Below, one piece after another: positions 56,059 through 63,334 of a stretch of DNA of 64,000 nucleotides (position 1 is its first letter; every line of letters begins with the position of its first letter). The notes under the pieces were generated by a model. It did not search any database and was not told the origin of the DNA. It saw only the letters and a program-made list of their open reading frames with translations. Both the position numbers and the translations under genes were made by a program. The stretch is taken from assembly GCA_947564835.1 (NCBI GenBank), contig CANOET010000002.1, positions 1 to 64,000 on the forward strand, in the 5' to 3' direction. This stretch comes from an uncultured Eubacterium sp. GTDB lineage: Bacteria; Bacillota; Clostridia; Lachnospirales; Lachnospiraceae.

Positions 56059-56689
56059 ACACTACCTTCCTCTCCGCCCTCCAAATCAGAAGACATTATT
56101 CTATTCCGGATTACCTGAACCACACAGAACACAAGAACCCCATCCCCAGCTTCCCATACACCGCAATTCGCAAGACACCTGTTCCATACAACCCCAGCCG
56201 TCCTCACGCCTGCCAGAAATCAAACAGGCATCGTGCCAAGTACGGTACACAGATGAAGAAAACACATTTTCATCATGCCCTGATGCTGCACCCTGCCATA
56301 ATTTCAGCCAGTCATCCTGTTTCTTCTGCCGCTTCACACTCCCTTTCGCATCCTCTCCCGGCTGCCGCACAGGTCTGTGCAAAGGAAGCAAAACAAACAA
56401 AACGCTGCCCTGAATCTACGCAGGCCGCTGTTCCCGTGTACTTTTCGATGATCCATACATCCGTACACCTGCATCTATATCAAGGGAACCGTATGTATGC
56501 CTGGCCAAAACCGCCAAACACGCAGACTAATCCCATTAGATAGTTTATTAATATATCGGATCTTTTCTTAGAATATTAACCTTAAGGCTGGAATTTTTTG
56601 AATGATAGAAAAAATCATTTGAATTTTGCAGCATTTTGAACAATCACGGCTGAATCTGTTCAAAATGCTGCCGCTTGATCGGTATCTTT
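56059..56689. other. intergenic region upstream of the giant protein gene
   Basis: About 630 bases. The first 500 hold only shadow frames with no ribosome site or recognised product, and no consensus promoter is obvious. The last part contains the inverted repeat at 56628-56671 beyond the 3' end of the next gene. Confidence 0.45.
56628..56671. repeat. perfect 15-bp inverted repeat
   Basis: GCAGCATTTTGAACA (56628-56642) and TGTTCAAAATGCTGC (56657-56671) with a 14-base loop. It lies 18 bp after the stop of the 56690-57376 gene. There is no clean U run on either strand, so it may terminate weakly or protect the mRNA end. Confidence 0.75.
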
Positions 56690-57376
56690 TTATTCTATCG
56701 TAAAATTTATGGTTGCTGTCAGGCGTCTATCAAAAATATAGTGTATCAACTCGTATGTATATTTTCCTGCTGGCAGCTCTTTGGGAAACTCAAGTATAAA
56801 TGTTCCACTTAATGACGAAAAATAAGACGGAAGATCCGTTTCATTGCCTACCTTATGGCCAAATTCATCATAAAGTTCCCCTGTATGGCTAAAACTATCT
56901 TTTTCTTCTTTTGTTAATTCTCTGGAATAACTGAATTTCCCCATTATACCTCTTTCAAAATCAACTATAATATTTTCTCCAGGATTTTCCGTCGGCTCTT
57001 CATAATGATAACCATCTTCATACAGCTTCCATTCCTCAATACATAACTGCAGTTCTTCTAAATCAATCTCAGTGGAATCCGTCCTCCCACCATTCCCGTT
57101 TCCCGATCCTCCATTATTAGGATCATCTGTTTTGGTATCATCAATATCTGTTCCTGTATTACTTCCAGACGGAATATCGGTTATATTCTGTTGATTTGAA
57201 TAAACTGTGTAAGCAAACGATACTACAGTAACAAGCAACGACACTAATGAAACCCATCCCAATACAGCTTCCTTATATTTCAAAAAAGCACCAAACAATA
57301 CAACCGTTACTCCAATAAGCGCGACCACAATTCCTAACCACATATCTTCATTCTCCTCATCCATTTTTTCAAACAT
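56690..57376 (-). CDS. membrane protein with an exposed C-terminal domain
   Basis: Up to 228 aa. An ATG at 57343 preceded by GAGGAG may be the true start (217 aa), since the longer form begins inside an AT-rich stretch. Two helices (WLGIVVALIGVTVVLFGAFL and LGWVSLVSLLVTVVSFAYTVY) are followed by a Ser/Gly/Asn-Asp-rich linker and a 110-residue outer domain with a beta-rich ending (GTFILEFPKELPAGKYTYELIHY). Not recognised. It lies on the same strand as the giant protein but 630 bp away. Confidence 0.6.
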   Translation of the reverse strand: MFEKMDEENEDMWLGIVVALIGVTVVLFGAFLKYKEAVLGWVSLVSLLVTVVSFAYTVYSNQQNITDIPSGSNTGTDIDDTKTDDPNNGGSGNGNGGRTDSTEIDLEELQLCIEEWKLYEDGYHYEEPTENPGENIIVDFERGIMGKFSYSRELTKEEKDSFSHTGELYDEFGHKVGNETDLPSYFSSLSGTFILEFPKELPAGKYTYELIHYIFDRRLTATINFTIE

Positions 57377-57683
57377 GTATTTTCATAATTCTCAATTTTG
57401 TAACAACAAGCTATTTAACAATCTTCTGTTAACAATCTTTTGAATCCAAATAGATTTATTCCTGCCTATGGACTTTTCAATATTTCATACGACAGAATAA
57501 TCTTCAAATAATAGTATACTCCTTTAAAATTAAAAAGTAAATAGAATTTGATTAAATTTGTACAATATTTTACAATTATTATTGACGCTTTGCTTTGTGC
57601 TTCCACATCAATGATAAGAAGATACTACAAACTCAGGCTGTTTCAGAGAATCAGATGCCTTTCATCTTGGCTAACCATAGCTT

Positions 57684-58058
57684 ATACTGTGTTATGGAAA
57701 TAGCAGTGAATACAGTGCTCGATATTTGTGTCAGCGCAAGGCGGAGGAAGGAGACGATGCCGGATGCATCGTTGACTGACGACAACGCAGCGATGGCACA
57801 AATAGCGGGTGCTGTATTCACTGTTATTTCCACAATGCAGTACTAGTAAAAAGTATCCGCCGTTTTATAGAACAGTATAACCTTGCGGCACATCCGTTTA
57901 AATGGACATATGCAGGAATACCTCTTGCGGTTTAATTCACCGTTATTTATGCAATGCAGTACTAGGGATTCTTAACATTCTGGAATAGGAGCCGGAAGCC
58001 AGGCCCTTTCCCCCTCATCCGGCGTCCGCCCAGCCACTAAAAAACACAACACAATGTC
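57684..58058. repeat. MITE-like element A: long imperfect hairpin plus a shared right end
   Basis: Arms 57684-57733 and 57792-57843 pair over about 48 bp with few mismatches (left starts TACTGTGTTATGGAAATAGC). The loop reads GTCAGCGCAAGGC ... GACGATG ... CATCG ... AACGCAGCGATGGC. From 57966 to 58058 the sequence is nearly identical to the right end of element B (59589-59680), finishing ACACAATGTC. The left end of this element is not clear. The loop core is shared with element B although the arms are different. Confidence 0.75.
57852..57935 (+). pseudogene. C-terminal remnant of an IS630-like transposase
   Basis: The frame reads SIRRFIEQYNLAAHPFKWTY then AGIPLAV and a stop. The HPFKWTYAG-type ending is what I recall of IS630/DDE transposase C-termini. 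It sits inside repeat element A with no upstream transposase, so it is a relic. Identification is from memory of the motif. Confidence 0.5.
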
Positions 58059-58090
58059 AAAAATGTTTCTTTTCTGGTTCATCCAGGTTA
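58028..58090. repeat. inverted repeat flanking the dead Rpn gene, left copy
   Basis: This segment is the reverse complement of 59321-59384 with a handful of differences. It comprises the end of element A (CCACTAAAAAACACAACAC...GTC) and about 30 bp beyond it (AAAAATGTTTCTTTTCTGG then TTCATCCAGGTTA). The two copies face each other across the Rpn pseudogene at 58111-59127. Confidence 0.8.
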
Positions 58091-58110
58091 AAGTACATTA
58101 TAGTTTCATG

Positions 58111-59127
58111 TTAGATGGAAAGGTATTTTTTGGCAGATTCACTACTCAAATTATACTTCTCCTGAATTTGAGCCAAAATTGTTTGCTGCTGAATACCTAG
58201 ATTTTTTAATATAGATACCGTATCCCTGATGCCTTTTTCTCTACCTTCCGCCATTCCTCTTTCTCGGCCTTCCGCTATCCCTCTTTCTCGGCCTTCCGCT
58301 ATCCCTCTTTCTCGGCCTTCCGCTATCCCTTCTCTTTTTATCGTCTTCGCCTCATATTCCAGCACTCTTCCGCCCATAACAGATTTCACCCCTTCCCTGA
58401 CTGCTTGATACCTGTTTGCTATATGTTCCAGAACCTTGTTCGACATATCTATAATCATACATTTTACATATTCACTAATCGTTCCACTCTCTGCAAGCTC
58501 CTCCAGCCTGCTTTTAATCTGTGCATATTCCTCCTGCAGGCCCCTTAATTTTTCCGCGTCCTTCTCATATTCCATAAACCGTCCCTCATGGGAAAATATA
58601 TAAAACGGAATCAGCAAAAGCAGCTTCTTCTCAAAAATCTCTTCCAGGCTGTACCGCTGCGTTTTTATCGTCAATACTTCATACTCCACCGCCCCGCCCG
58701 GCGTTTCGATCCGGATCTTTAACGTTTCCGGCGTGGTTGCACGGCATCTTAGGAAAAGCACAGCAGAATGCGGCAGCGTTACTGTAAGCGTATTTCCCCT
58801 GATTTCCCCGTCATCAAGCGCTATCTGTGTATCGTACTCAAAAATTCTCACCAAAAGGCTGCTATCGGAGCTGCTCTGGCATTCCAGATGGTATTTCTTC
58901 GTTACTTCCCCTTATACCTGAAAGCTGCTGTCCGTAATCCGTTCATCCTCTTCCCCTCCCTGCCTGTTCAGGAAATGTTCATTCGGTGAGAATATAATGT
59001 CCTCTTCCCCTGTATAATGTTCCCCGAACACTTCATTAAGTACTGGGAAGATCAGGAGGCTGCAGTCGTTCAGCAGCGTCCGGAACACATCATCGTACGG
59101 TGTGTTTGTTAGCTTCGTATTTTCCAT
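58111..59127 (-). pseudogene. Rpn/PD-(D/E)XK family gene with an in-frame stop
   Basis: The gene starts at ATG 59127 (AAGGA nine bases upstream) with MENTKLTNTPYDDVFRTLLN and runs to 58915, where TAA (58912-58914) interrupts it. The same frame continues as GEVTKKYHLECQSSSDSSLL, then VRIFEYDTQIALDD, to 58111, so one nonsense change splits a 338-residue protein. The nuclease motif spans the break: Asp in RITDSSF, then Glu and Gln in HLECQSS. The C-terminus has a tandem EGRERGIA heptad encoded by a 21-bp repeat (58257-58340). A TTG/GTG restart near 58854 could make only the C-terminal part, without the catalytic Asp. Confidence 0.8.
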
Positions 59128-59232
59128 TTCAAATTTTCCTTCTGTCTTTATTTTATCACGATACATCAATTTACTCAATCCGGAAACATATGATTGATAG
59201 TGTAATTTTACTTGGGCTTGCTGCTTGGCAAG

Positions 59233-59289
59233 CCACATTCTTTGGCCTTGTCCAAGCAGCAAGTGCTTGGACAAGGTGTGAACAGTAAC
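59233..59289. repeat. 57-bp hairpin repeat, copy 2
   Basis: Same unit as 29680-29736, here with a perfect inner hairpin CCTTGTCCAAGCA-GCAAG-TGCTTGGACAAGG. It lies just upstream of the Rpn pseudogene. Confidence 0.85.
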
Positions 59290-59320
59290 CTTGGGGATTC
59301 AATGAACAAGATAATACCCT

Positions 59321-59384
59321 AACTTAGATGAACCAGAAAAGAAACATTTTTGACATTGTATTGCGTTTTTTAGTGGCTAGGCGG
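59321..59384. repeat. inverted repeat flanking the dead Rpn gene, right copy
   Basis: Partner of 58028-58090. It runs from TTAGATGAACCAGAAAAG through the left end of element B (GACATTGTATTGCG) to AGTGGCTAGGCGG. Confidence 0.8.
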
Positions 59385-59680
59385 CGCGCCCGGACGGTGC
59401 CACTGTGTAAATGCAGAATGCCTAGTGCTCCATCCGGGCAGAAATTAGAGTTTAGTGCAGTCTGATTCGCGTCAGTGCAAGGCAAAATTTCGACGGCGAT
59501 GTGGTTCCATCGACTAGAAATTTTAACGCAGCAATGGCGTGAATCAGGCTGTAATAAACTCTAATTTCTGCCCGGATGGAGCACTAGGCATTCTTAACAT
59601 TCTGGAATAGGAGCCGGAAGCCAGGCCCTTTCCCCCTCATCCAGCGTCCGCATAGCCAGTCAAAAACGCAGCACAATGTC
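59352..59680. mobile_element. MITE-like element B (329 bp)
   Basis: Terminal inverted repeats of about 33 bp (GACATTGTATTGCG... at 59352 and ...GCAGCACAATGTC ending 59680) enclose a nearly perfect long hairpin: arms 59416-59482 and 59527-59593, starting GAATGCCTAGTGCTCCATCC. The loop is GTCAGTGCAAGGC...CGACGGCGATG...CATCGACTAG...AACGCAGCAATGGC, close to the loop of element A. It has no coding capacity. No clear target-site duplication is seen. Confidence 0.8.
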
Positions 59681-59685
59681 AATAG

Positions 59686-59733
59686 TTTCCGACTGGTAAG
59701 GGTTATCCTATACCTTACAGAGCCAGTCGGAAA
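59686..59733. repeat. strong hairpin
   Basis: TTTCCGACTGG pairs with CCAGTCGGAAA, and GTAAGG with CCTTAC inside it. It lies six bases after element B. An A run follows on the plus strand, but neither strand gives a proper U run. Confidence 0.65.
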
Positions 59734-59799
59734 AAATAGGTTCTATATATTGCTTAAGAACCATCCTTGAAGGAAAAGGAGAACGGCAGACTTTGTCAA

Positions 59800-59880
59800 A
59801 TAAAAAAGCATCAGCTCAGGGACTGATGTACGACTGATAAACCGATGCGATTCTGCTGCCCTGATACCAATGCTTTCTTC
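59800..59880 (-). ncRNA. structured small RNA, copy 1 of 4
   Basis: Minus-strand transcript of about 81 nt predicted from the promoter at 59887-59915. The ends pair (AAAGCAT with ATGCTTT, TCAGGG with CCCTGA), the inner part contains GGGCAGC and a small CATCGGTTTATCAGTCG region, and UUUUUU follows the outer stem, giving a terminator. It shares promoter, outer stem and GGCAG with the copies at 59985, 60131 and 60744. No reading frame. Confidence 0.6.
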
Positions 59881-59886
59881 TATTAA

Positions 59887-59915
59887 ACTATAACACAATA
59901 TGGTTGGGAGTGCAA
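59887..59915 (-). promoter_or_regulatory. promoter of small RNA copy 1
   Basis: On the minus strand TTGCAC (59910-59915), 17 bases, TATAGT (59887-59892), then TTTAATA. Nearly the same as the promoter at 60082-60110 and, on the other strand, the thiT promoter. Confidence 0.75.
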
Positions 59916-59984
59916 GGTTTGATTCCGCTCTTTCTTCACTTTTTACCTCAGATCAGACAGCGTCCCGGCATACCCTCTTTATTG

Positions 59985-60076
59985 TAGCAGAAAAGCACCA
60001 GTTTCAGAACAGTTTATCTTTTGTACGAGGGTGTTAGTTGACTTCATTTACTGCCCTGAACCTAATGCTTTTCTGT
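59985..60076 (-). ncRNA. structured small RNA, copy 2 of 4
   Basis: Minus strand, about 92 nt. CAGAAAAGCA at the 5' end pairs with TGCTTTTCTG at the 3' end, TTCAGGGCAG with CTGTTCTGAA, and the inner loop contains TACAAAAGATAAACTG. The 3' tail is UUUUCUG rather than a clean U run, so its end is uncertain. A 22-codon frame (ATGAAGTCAACTAAC...) exists inside but has no ribosome site. Confidence 0.6.
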
Positions 60077-60081
60077 ACTAA

Positions 60082-60110
60082 ACTATAGCATATTCTTCCC
60101 AAAAGTGCAA
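60082..60110 (-). promoter_or_regulatory. promoter of small RNA copy 2
   Basis: On the minus strand TTGCAC (60105-60110), 17 bases, TATAGT (60082-60087). Confidence 0.75.
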
Positions 60111-60130
60111 GGACTCTTTTTCATTTTTGC

Positions 60131-60203
60131 GAAAAAAATCACATCCAAAGCAGTTTCATCTTTTGTAACATCTGCCTTTTCCCATCGCTTCGAATGTGAT
60201 TCC
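60131..60203 (-). ncRNA. structured small RNA, copy 3 of 4
   Basis: Minus strand, about 73 nt, after a TATAAT at 60210-60215 with a weak -35. AATCACATTCGAAGC pairs with GCTTTGGATGTGATT and is followed by UUUUUUU, an excellent terminator. The inner part GAAAAGGCAGATGTTACAAAAG, then ATGAAACTG, is almost the same as in copy 4. Confidence 0.65.
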
Positions 60204-60353
60204 ATATAAATTATAACACACGCGCTACAAAATGAAAAGAAAAAAATGCACAATCTGGAAATGATTTACAAAACCGCTATTTATGATATCTACGCCAGAT
60301 TGCCGCTTCGTCATCATATTCCTCATCATCCAGGCAGCCACAAGTATGAAAGC

Positions 60354-60707
60354 TTACACACCCTTATCATTTCCAAGCTCTCTCAAAGCCTGCAAATACC
60401 CGTTCACCCGCTCCCGATGGGCCTCATGCAGTGAATGATAGGTTTCCAGCAGAAGATAATCCTCGCTGTCCCTGTTCACTATCACATAGTCTGCCGTCCT
60501 GCAGCCGCCCTGGTCCTGCTCTGACAAAAGATCATACACATTCATTTCCAGCACATCGCAAATTATTTTCAGCTTGTCCGCTGACGGATTCGTTTTCTTC
60601 CGTTTCCAGTCACTGATCGTGCTTGGGGAAATCCCGGTTTTTTCTGCCAATTCTTTCTGAGAAATACCCTTCTCCCGCATCCGTTCAAATATCCTCGTAC
60701 TAATCAT
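60354..60707 (-). CDS. XRE family transcriptional regulator
   Basis: 117 aa from the ATG at 60707 (MISTRIFERMREKGISQKEL). The frame is open back to 60872, but that stretch coincides with small RNA copy 4. The helix-turn-helix is TQ-like: SQKELAEKTGISPSTISDWKRKKTNPSADKL, then VLEMNVYDLL. The C-terminal 50 residues are acidic/helical (EDYLLLETYHSLHEAHRERVNGYLQALREL). The ribosome site is poor, AAAGG touching the start codon. It probably has the copy-4 RNA as its 5' leader. Confidence 0.8.
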   Translation of the reverse strand: MISTRIFERMREKGISQKELAEKTGISPSTISDWKRKKTNPSADKLKIICDVLEMNVYDLLSEQDQGGCRTADYVIVNRDSEDYLLLETYHSLHEAHRERVNGYLQALRELGNDKGV

Positions 60708-60743
60708 CCTTTGATACCGCCCGTATAATTCTGATTCCGCATG

Positions 60744-60813
60744 CAAAAACCACGCCCAAACCAGCTTCTTCTTTTGTAATACCTGCCTTTTCTCACCGCT
60801 TTGCATGGGATTT
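60744..60813 (-). ncRNA. structured small RNA, copy 4 of 4 / leader of the XRE gene
   Basis: Minus strand, about 70 nt, after TATACT at 60820-60825. The inner part GAAAAGGCAGGTATTACAAAAG, then AAGAAGCTG, matches copy 3. The outer stem is less regular (AAATCCCATGC with GGGCGTGGTTT) and the U run is UUUUUG, so it may act as an attenuator ahead of the XRE gene rather than as a free RNA. Confidence 0.55.
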
Positions 60814-60866
60814 GCGTTAAGTATAGCACACCGAATGTAAAAATAAAAGATAAAAATACTTCCCAC

Positions 60867-60895
60867 TTGCACGATATTTGCAATTATGCTATAGT
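60867..60895 (+). promoter_or_regulatory. promoter of thiT
   Basis: TTGCAC (60867-60872), 17 bases, TATAGT (60890-60895): the same hexamers as the promoters of small RNA copies 1 and 2 on the other strand. No TPP riboswitch motif is seen between it and the gene. Confidence 0.7.
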
Positions 60896-60943
60896 CATTC
60901 TGTTACATCAACCCTATCAACAGATAAAGTGAGGTATCATCCT

Positions 60944-61651
60944 ATGTTCCAATTTTTCACCGCACCTGCACAGGATGCCTGGGGTGCAGATGCTGCAACG
61001 CTGACAAATCCCGGCTTTATTGCTGTCGCAGCTGTCATCGCCGTTCTGATTACCGCTGCGCTTTTGCTCCGTCCGAAAGCTGAACGCACCAAAGGCATTT
61101 CAACAAAACAGCTTGTATTTTCTGCCGCTGCAATGGCGCTTGGCACGGTTACTTCTATGATCAAATTCGCGGATCTGCCAATGGGCGGATCAATTACTTT
61201 ATTCAGTATGCTGTTTGTTACTCTGATCGGCTACTGGTACGGGCCAAAGATCGGTGTTACGACCGCTGTGGCTTATGGACTGCTGCAGTTTATTCTCCAA
61301 CCCATTTTTTATACGCTGCCGCAGGTGATTGTGGATTATCCGCTGGCTTTCGGCGCACTGGGTATCTCCGGCTTTTTCCGCGGCCGGAAAAACGGGCTTG
61401 TCCTTGGTTATCTCGCGGCTGTCCTTGGCAGGTATTTTTTCGCATTCTTGTCAGGAATGATTTTTTTCGGGGCTTATGCTGCCGATTACAATATGAGCAT
61501 CCCAGTATACTCTCTGTCCTATAATGCTATGTACCTGCTGCCGGAGGCTGCGCTGACCGTGCTTGTACTTTCATTGGCGCCTGTAAAAAATGCTTTGTCG
61601 CGCATCCGCCGCATCGCTGTAGAACCGCAGAACCGAAAGGCAGCAGCCTGA
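60944..61651 (+). CDS. thiT: energy-coupled thiamine transporter substrate-binding subunit
   Basis: 235 aa from the ATG at 60944 (GTGAGG upstream). ECF S-component with six or seven helices; LVFSAAAMALGTVTSMIKFADLPMGGSITLFSMLFVTLIGYWYGPKIG holds the thiamine-binding signature of ThiT. It works with an EcfAA'T module encoded elsewhere. The N-terminus has an extra 30-residue membrane segment (AAVIAVLITAALLLRPKAERTKG) before the core, longer than the roughly 190-aa classical ThiT. A perfect 15-bp hairpin follows. Confidence 0.88.
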   Translation: MFQFFTAPAQDAWGADAATLTNPGFIAVAAVIAVLITAALLLRPKAERTKGISTKQLVFSAAAMALGTVTSMIKFADLPMGGSITLFSMLFVTLIGYWYGPKIGVTTAVAYGLLQFILQPIFYTLPQVIVDYPLAFGALGISGFFRGRKNGLVLGYLAAVLGRYFFAFLSGMIFFGAYAADYNMSIPVYSLSYNAMYLLPEAALTVLVLSLAPVKNALSRIRRIAVEPQNRKAAA

Positions 61652-61674
61652 AGCAAAACCTTCAGGCTGCTGCC
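61639..61674. terminator. perfect hairpin overlapping the thiT stop
   Basis: GGCAGCAGCCTGAAG / CTTCAGGCTGCTGCC, 15 bp perfect, six-base loop. The stem includes the thiT stop codon. The following CTTATCC is a poor U run, so it may act as a weak terminator or an RNA stabiliser. Confidence 0.6.
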
Positions 61675-61696
61675 TTATCCATACAAAAGAGATATT

Positions 61697-61774
61697 ATGC
61701 ACATCACTGGCCAGATTCCATCAGTACATCAGACCATGCACATTGCCGGCCAGATTCCATCAGTATGTCAGATC
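61697..61774. repeat. tandem 39-bp duplication at a gene's 3' end
   Basis: Units 61697-61735 and 61736-61774 differ at a few positions, and a third unit begins at 61775. Since 39 is a multiple of three, each copy keeps the minus-strand frame and the TGA stop (HDLTY-stop, then HGLMY-stop), so the 3' end of the 61760-63172 gene has been copied downstream of its stop. Confidence 0.8.
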
Positions 61775-63172
61775 ATGCACATAGCTGATCAGGCTGCTTG
61801 AATCCCCGTTGATCAGGATTCCGATATCCTGCCGGTTATAGAACCATTTCCCTGTCTGCTTTTCGGACCCGATTGTCAGGAAAAAATCCCCCTGCGCAGT
61901 TACAGATGTATCCTCATCCACCTGGATATAATCGCTATTACCCCCATTGTTGCGGAAGCAAATATACCCTTTTTGCTTGCCTGCGTTAATCTCATAAAAT
62001 ACACTTGCCGCCGGTGCATAGCTGAGCATGCTGCAGTTATAAGCTTTCGCTTTTTCACCGAAAAACGCTACTTCAATCGCAGGCGTCAGCTCCGGCAGGC
62101 TGTAAGCTGTCGGATCTGCGGAAAAACGCACGATCTGATTATCCTTGATCAGGCCGCTTTTGGTAAAGCTGTCAAAATAACTCTGTTTTTCTTCGATCGT
62201 CATCTTTTCGTCGTAAATCACATGTCCGAATAACGATTCCATATCCTCCGCCGCGTAACCCTGCGCCTCACTTTTTGAATCATCCAGCAGGGAATACTGG
62301 TAGCAAAGGGAATAATATATTCGCTGCTGGTAATCCATCATGCTGTTAATGGCTGCCTCAACGGCTGTCTCCCCTTCCAAACCGTTCCCGCCGTTGCCGG
62401 ACAGCCCCGCCGCCAGCAGCTTATCTTTCAGCACCGTAATCTCCGCCGGCTCTACAAAGCTGTTATTCTGAATATCCCCTCCTTCCACAAGACGGCCGTA
62501 AATATCTGAAATCTCGGAATCGGACATTGTGCTGATCGTCCGGTCAGACAGATCCATCACATAATGGCTCAGCCCTTCCTCCGCGTCTCTTTGCGCCTCT
62601 TCTTCGGTCTGGCCTACGACATTATAATAATACGTATATAATTGCATTTTCAGCTCTGCCTGGCTGTTGGCATAAGCTGTGATCATATTTTTACGGATAT
62701 CCCCGTTACTGTCCGGGCTGTTGTTCAGCGAAAACAGGCGCGGCGCAAAAATACTAAATATCACGACACAAGCAATAATCACAACACCGATGGCAAAATT
62801 GCGCGGCGTAAAGATCTGAAACTTCTCCTTTTCCGCGCCGGATGTATTTTTTTCTTTGGCCTTTGCCTGCTGATCAGGCAAAGCCCCGCTGCCGGATGGC
62901 CCGGCTTTTCCAAAACTGCCGCCCGATGACGGAGAAGGAGAAACACCCGCCGCCTTTTCCAGCTTTGCCACAAACTTACGGCCATAAGGCGAGCGGAAAG
63001 TCTCCGGGTGCGCCTTTATGGAAGTAAGGATTTTTTGCGCCTGTGCAGGATCATCTACCTGATATTTTTCCGTAAGGCCCTTAATCCGTTTTAGGTCCGC
63101 GGCAGCATCCCGGTATTCCTGCTCTGTCTCAAATTCGAGGTCGCCTAACTTATATTTCTTTTCCTGTGCCAT
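61760..63172 (-). CDS. membrane protein sharing the sortase N-terminal domain
   Basis: 470 aa. Residues 7-67 (YKLGDLEFETEQEY ... ETFRSPYGRKF) align without gaps with residues 5-65 of the sortase at 46525-47682. A Ser/Gly/Pro-Lys linker and a membrane helix (FAIGVVIIACVVIFSIFAP, about 126-144) lead to an outer domain of some 320 residues that is helical, then beta-rich near the end (GYICFRNNGGNSDYIQVDEDT ... GDFFLTIGSEKQTGKWFYNRQDIGILING). Not recognised. A regulator or adaptor acting across the membrane is possible. Confidence 0.7.
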   Translation of the reverse strand: MAQEKKYKLGDLEFETEQEYRDAAADLKRIKGLTEKYQVDDPAQAQKILTSIKAHPETFRSPYGRKFVAKLEKAAGVSPSPSSGGSFGKAGPSGSGALPDQQAKAKEKNTSGAEKEKFQIFTPRNFAIGVVIIACVVIFSIFAPRLFSLNNSPDSNGDIRKNMITAYANSQAELKMQLYTYYYNVVGQTEEEAQRDAEEGLSHYVMDLSDRTISTMSDSEISDIYGRLVEGGDIQNNSFVEPAEITVLKDKLLAAGLSGNGGNGLEGETAVEAAINSMMDYQQRIYYSLCYQYSLLDDSKSEAQGYAAEDMESLFGHVIYDEKMTIEEKQSYFDSFTKSGLIKDNQIVRFSADPTAYSLPELTPAIEVAFFGEKAKAYNCSMLSYAPAASVFYEINAGKQKGYICFRNNGGNSDYIQVDEDTSVTAQGDFFLTIGSEKQTGKWFYNRQDIGILINGDSSSLISYVHDLTY

Positions 63173-63334
63173 AGATCTCTATCATTCCCTTCTTAGATAT
63201 TTGCAAACTGATGTGCATGGCCCTGCCCGCTTCCTGTTTCTTCCCTATTATATAGCTAATCCAAATGCAAAGCACATACACTGGCATTTTAACATATTTC
63301 AGCCCGCAATTCAATGGTTTGGCAGCAGAGTTGT

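Noticed and set aside
55824..56543. 239-codon plus-strand frame upstream of the giant gene
   Set aside because: It overlaps the signal-peptide region of the giant protein on the other strand and has low-complexity His/Pro/Ser composition and no Shine-Dalgarno site.
60708..60872. N-terminal extension of the XRE protein
   Set aside because: It coincides with a promoter and small RNA copy 4. The natural helix-turn-helix N-terminus starts at 60707.
60896..60943. TPP riboswitch ahead of thiT
   Set aside because: The leader is under 50 nt and has no CUGAGA or other TPP-aptamer element.
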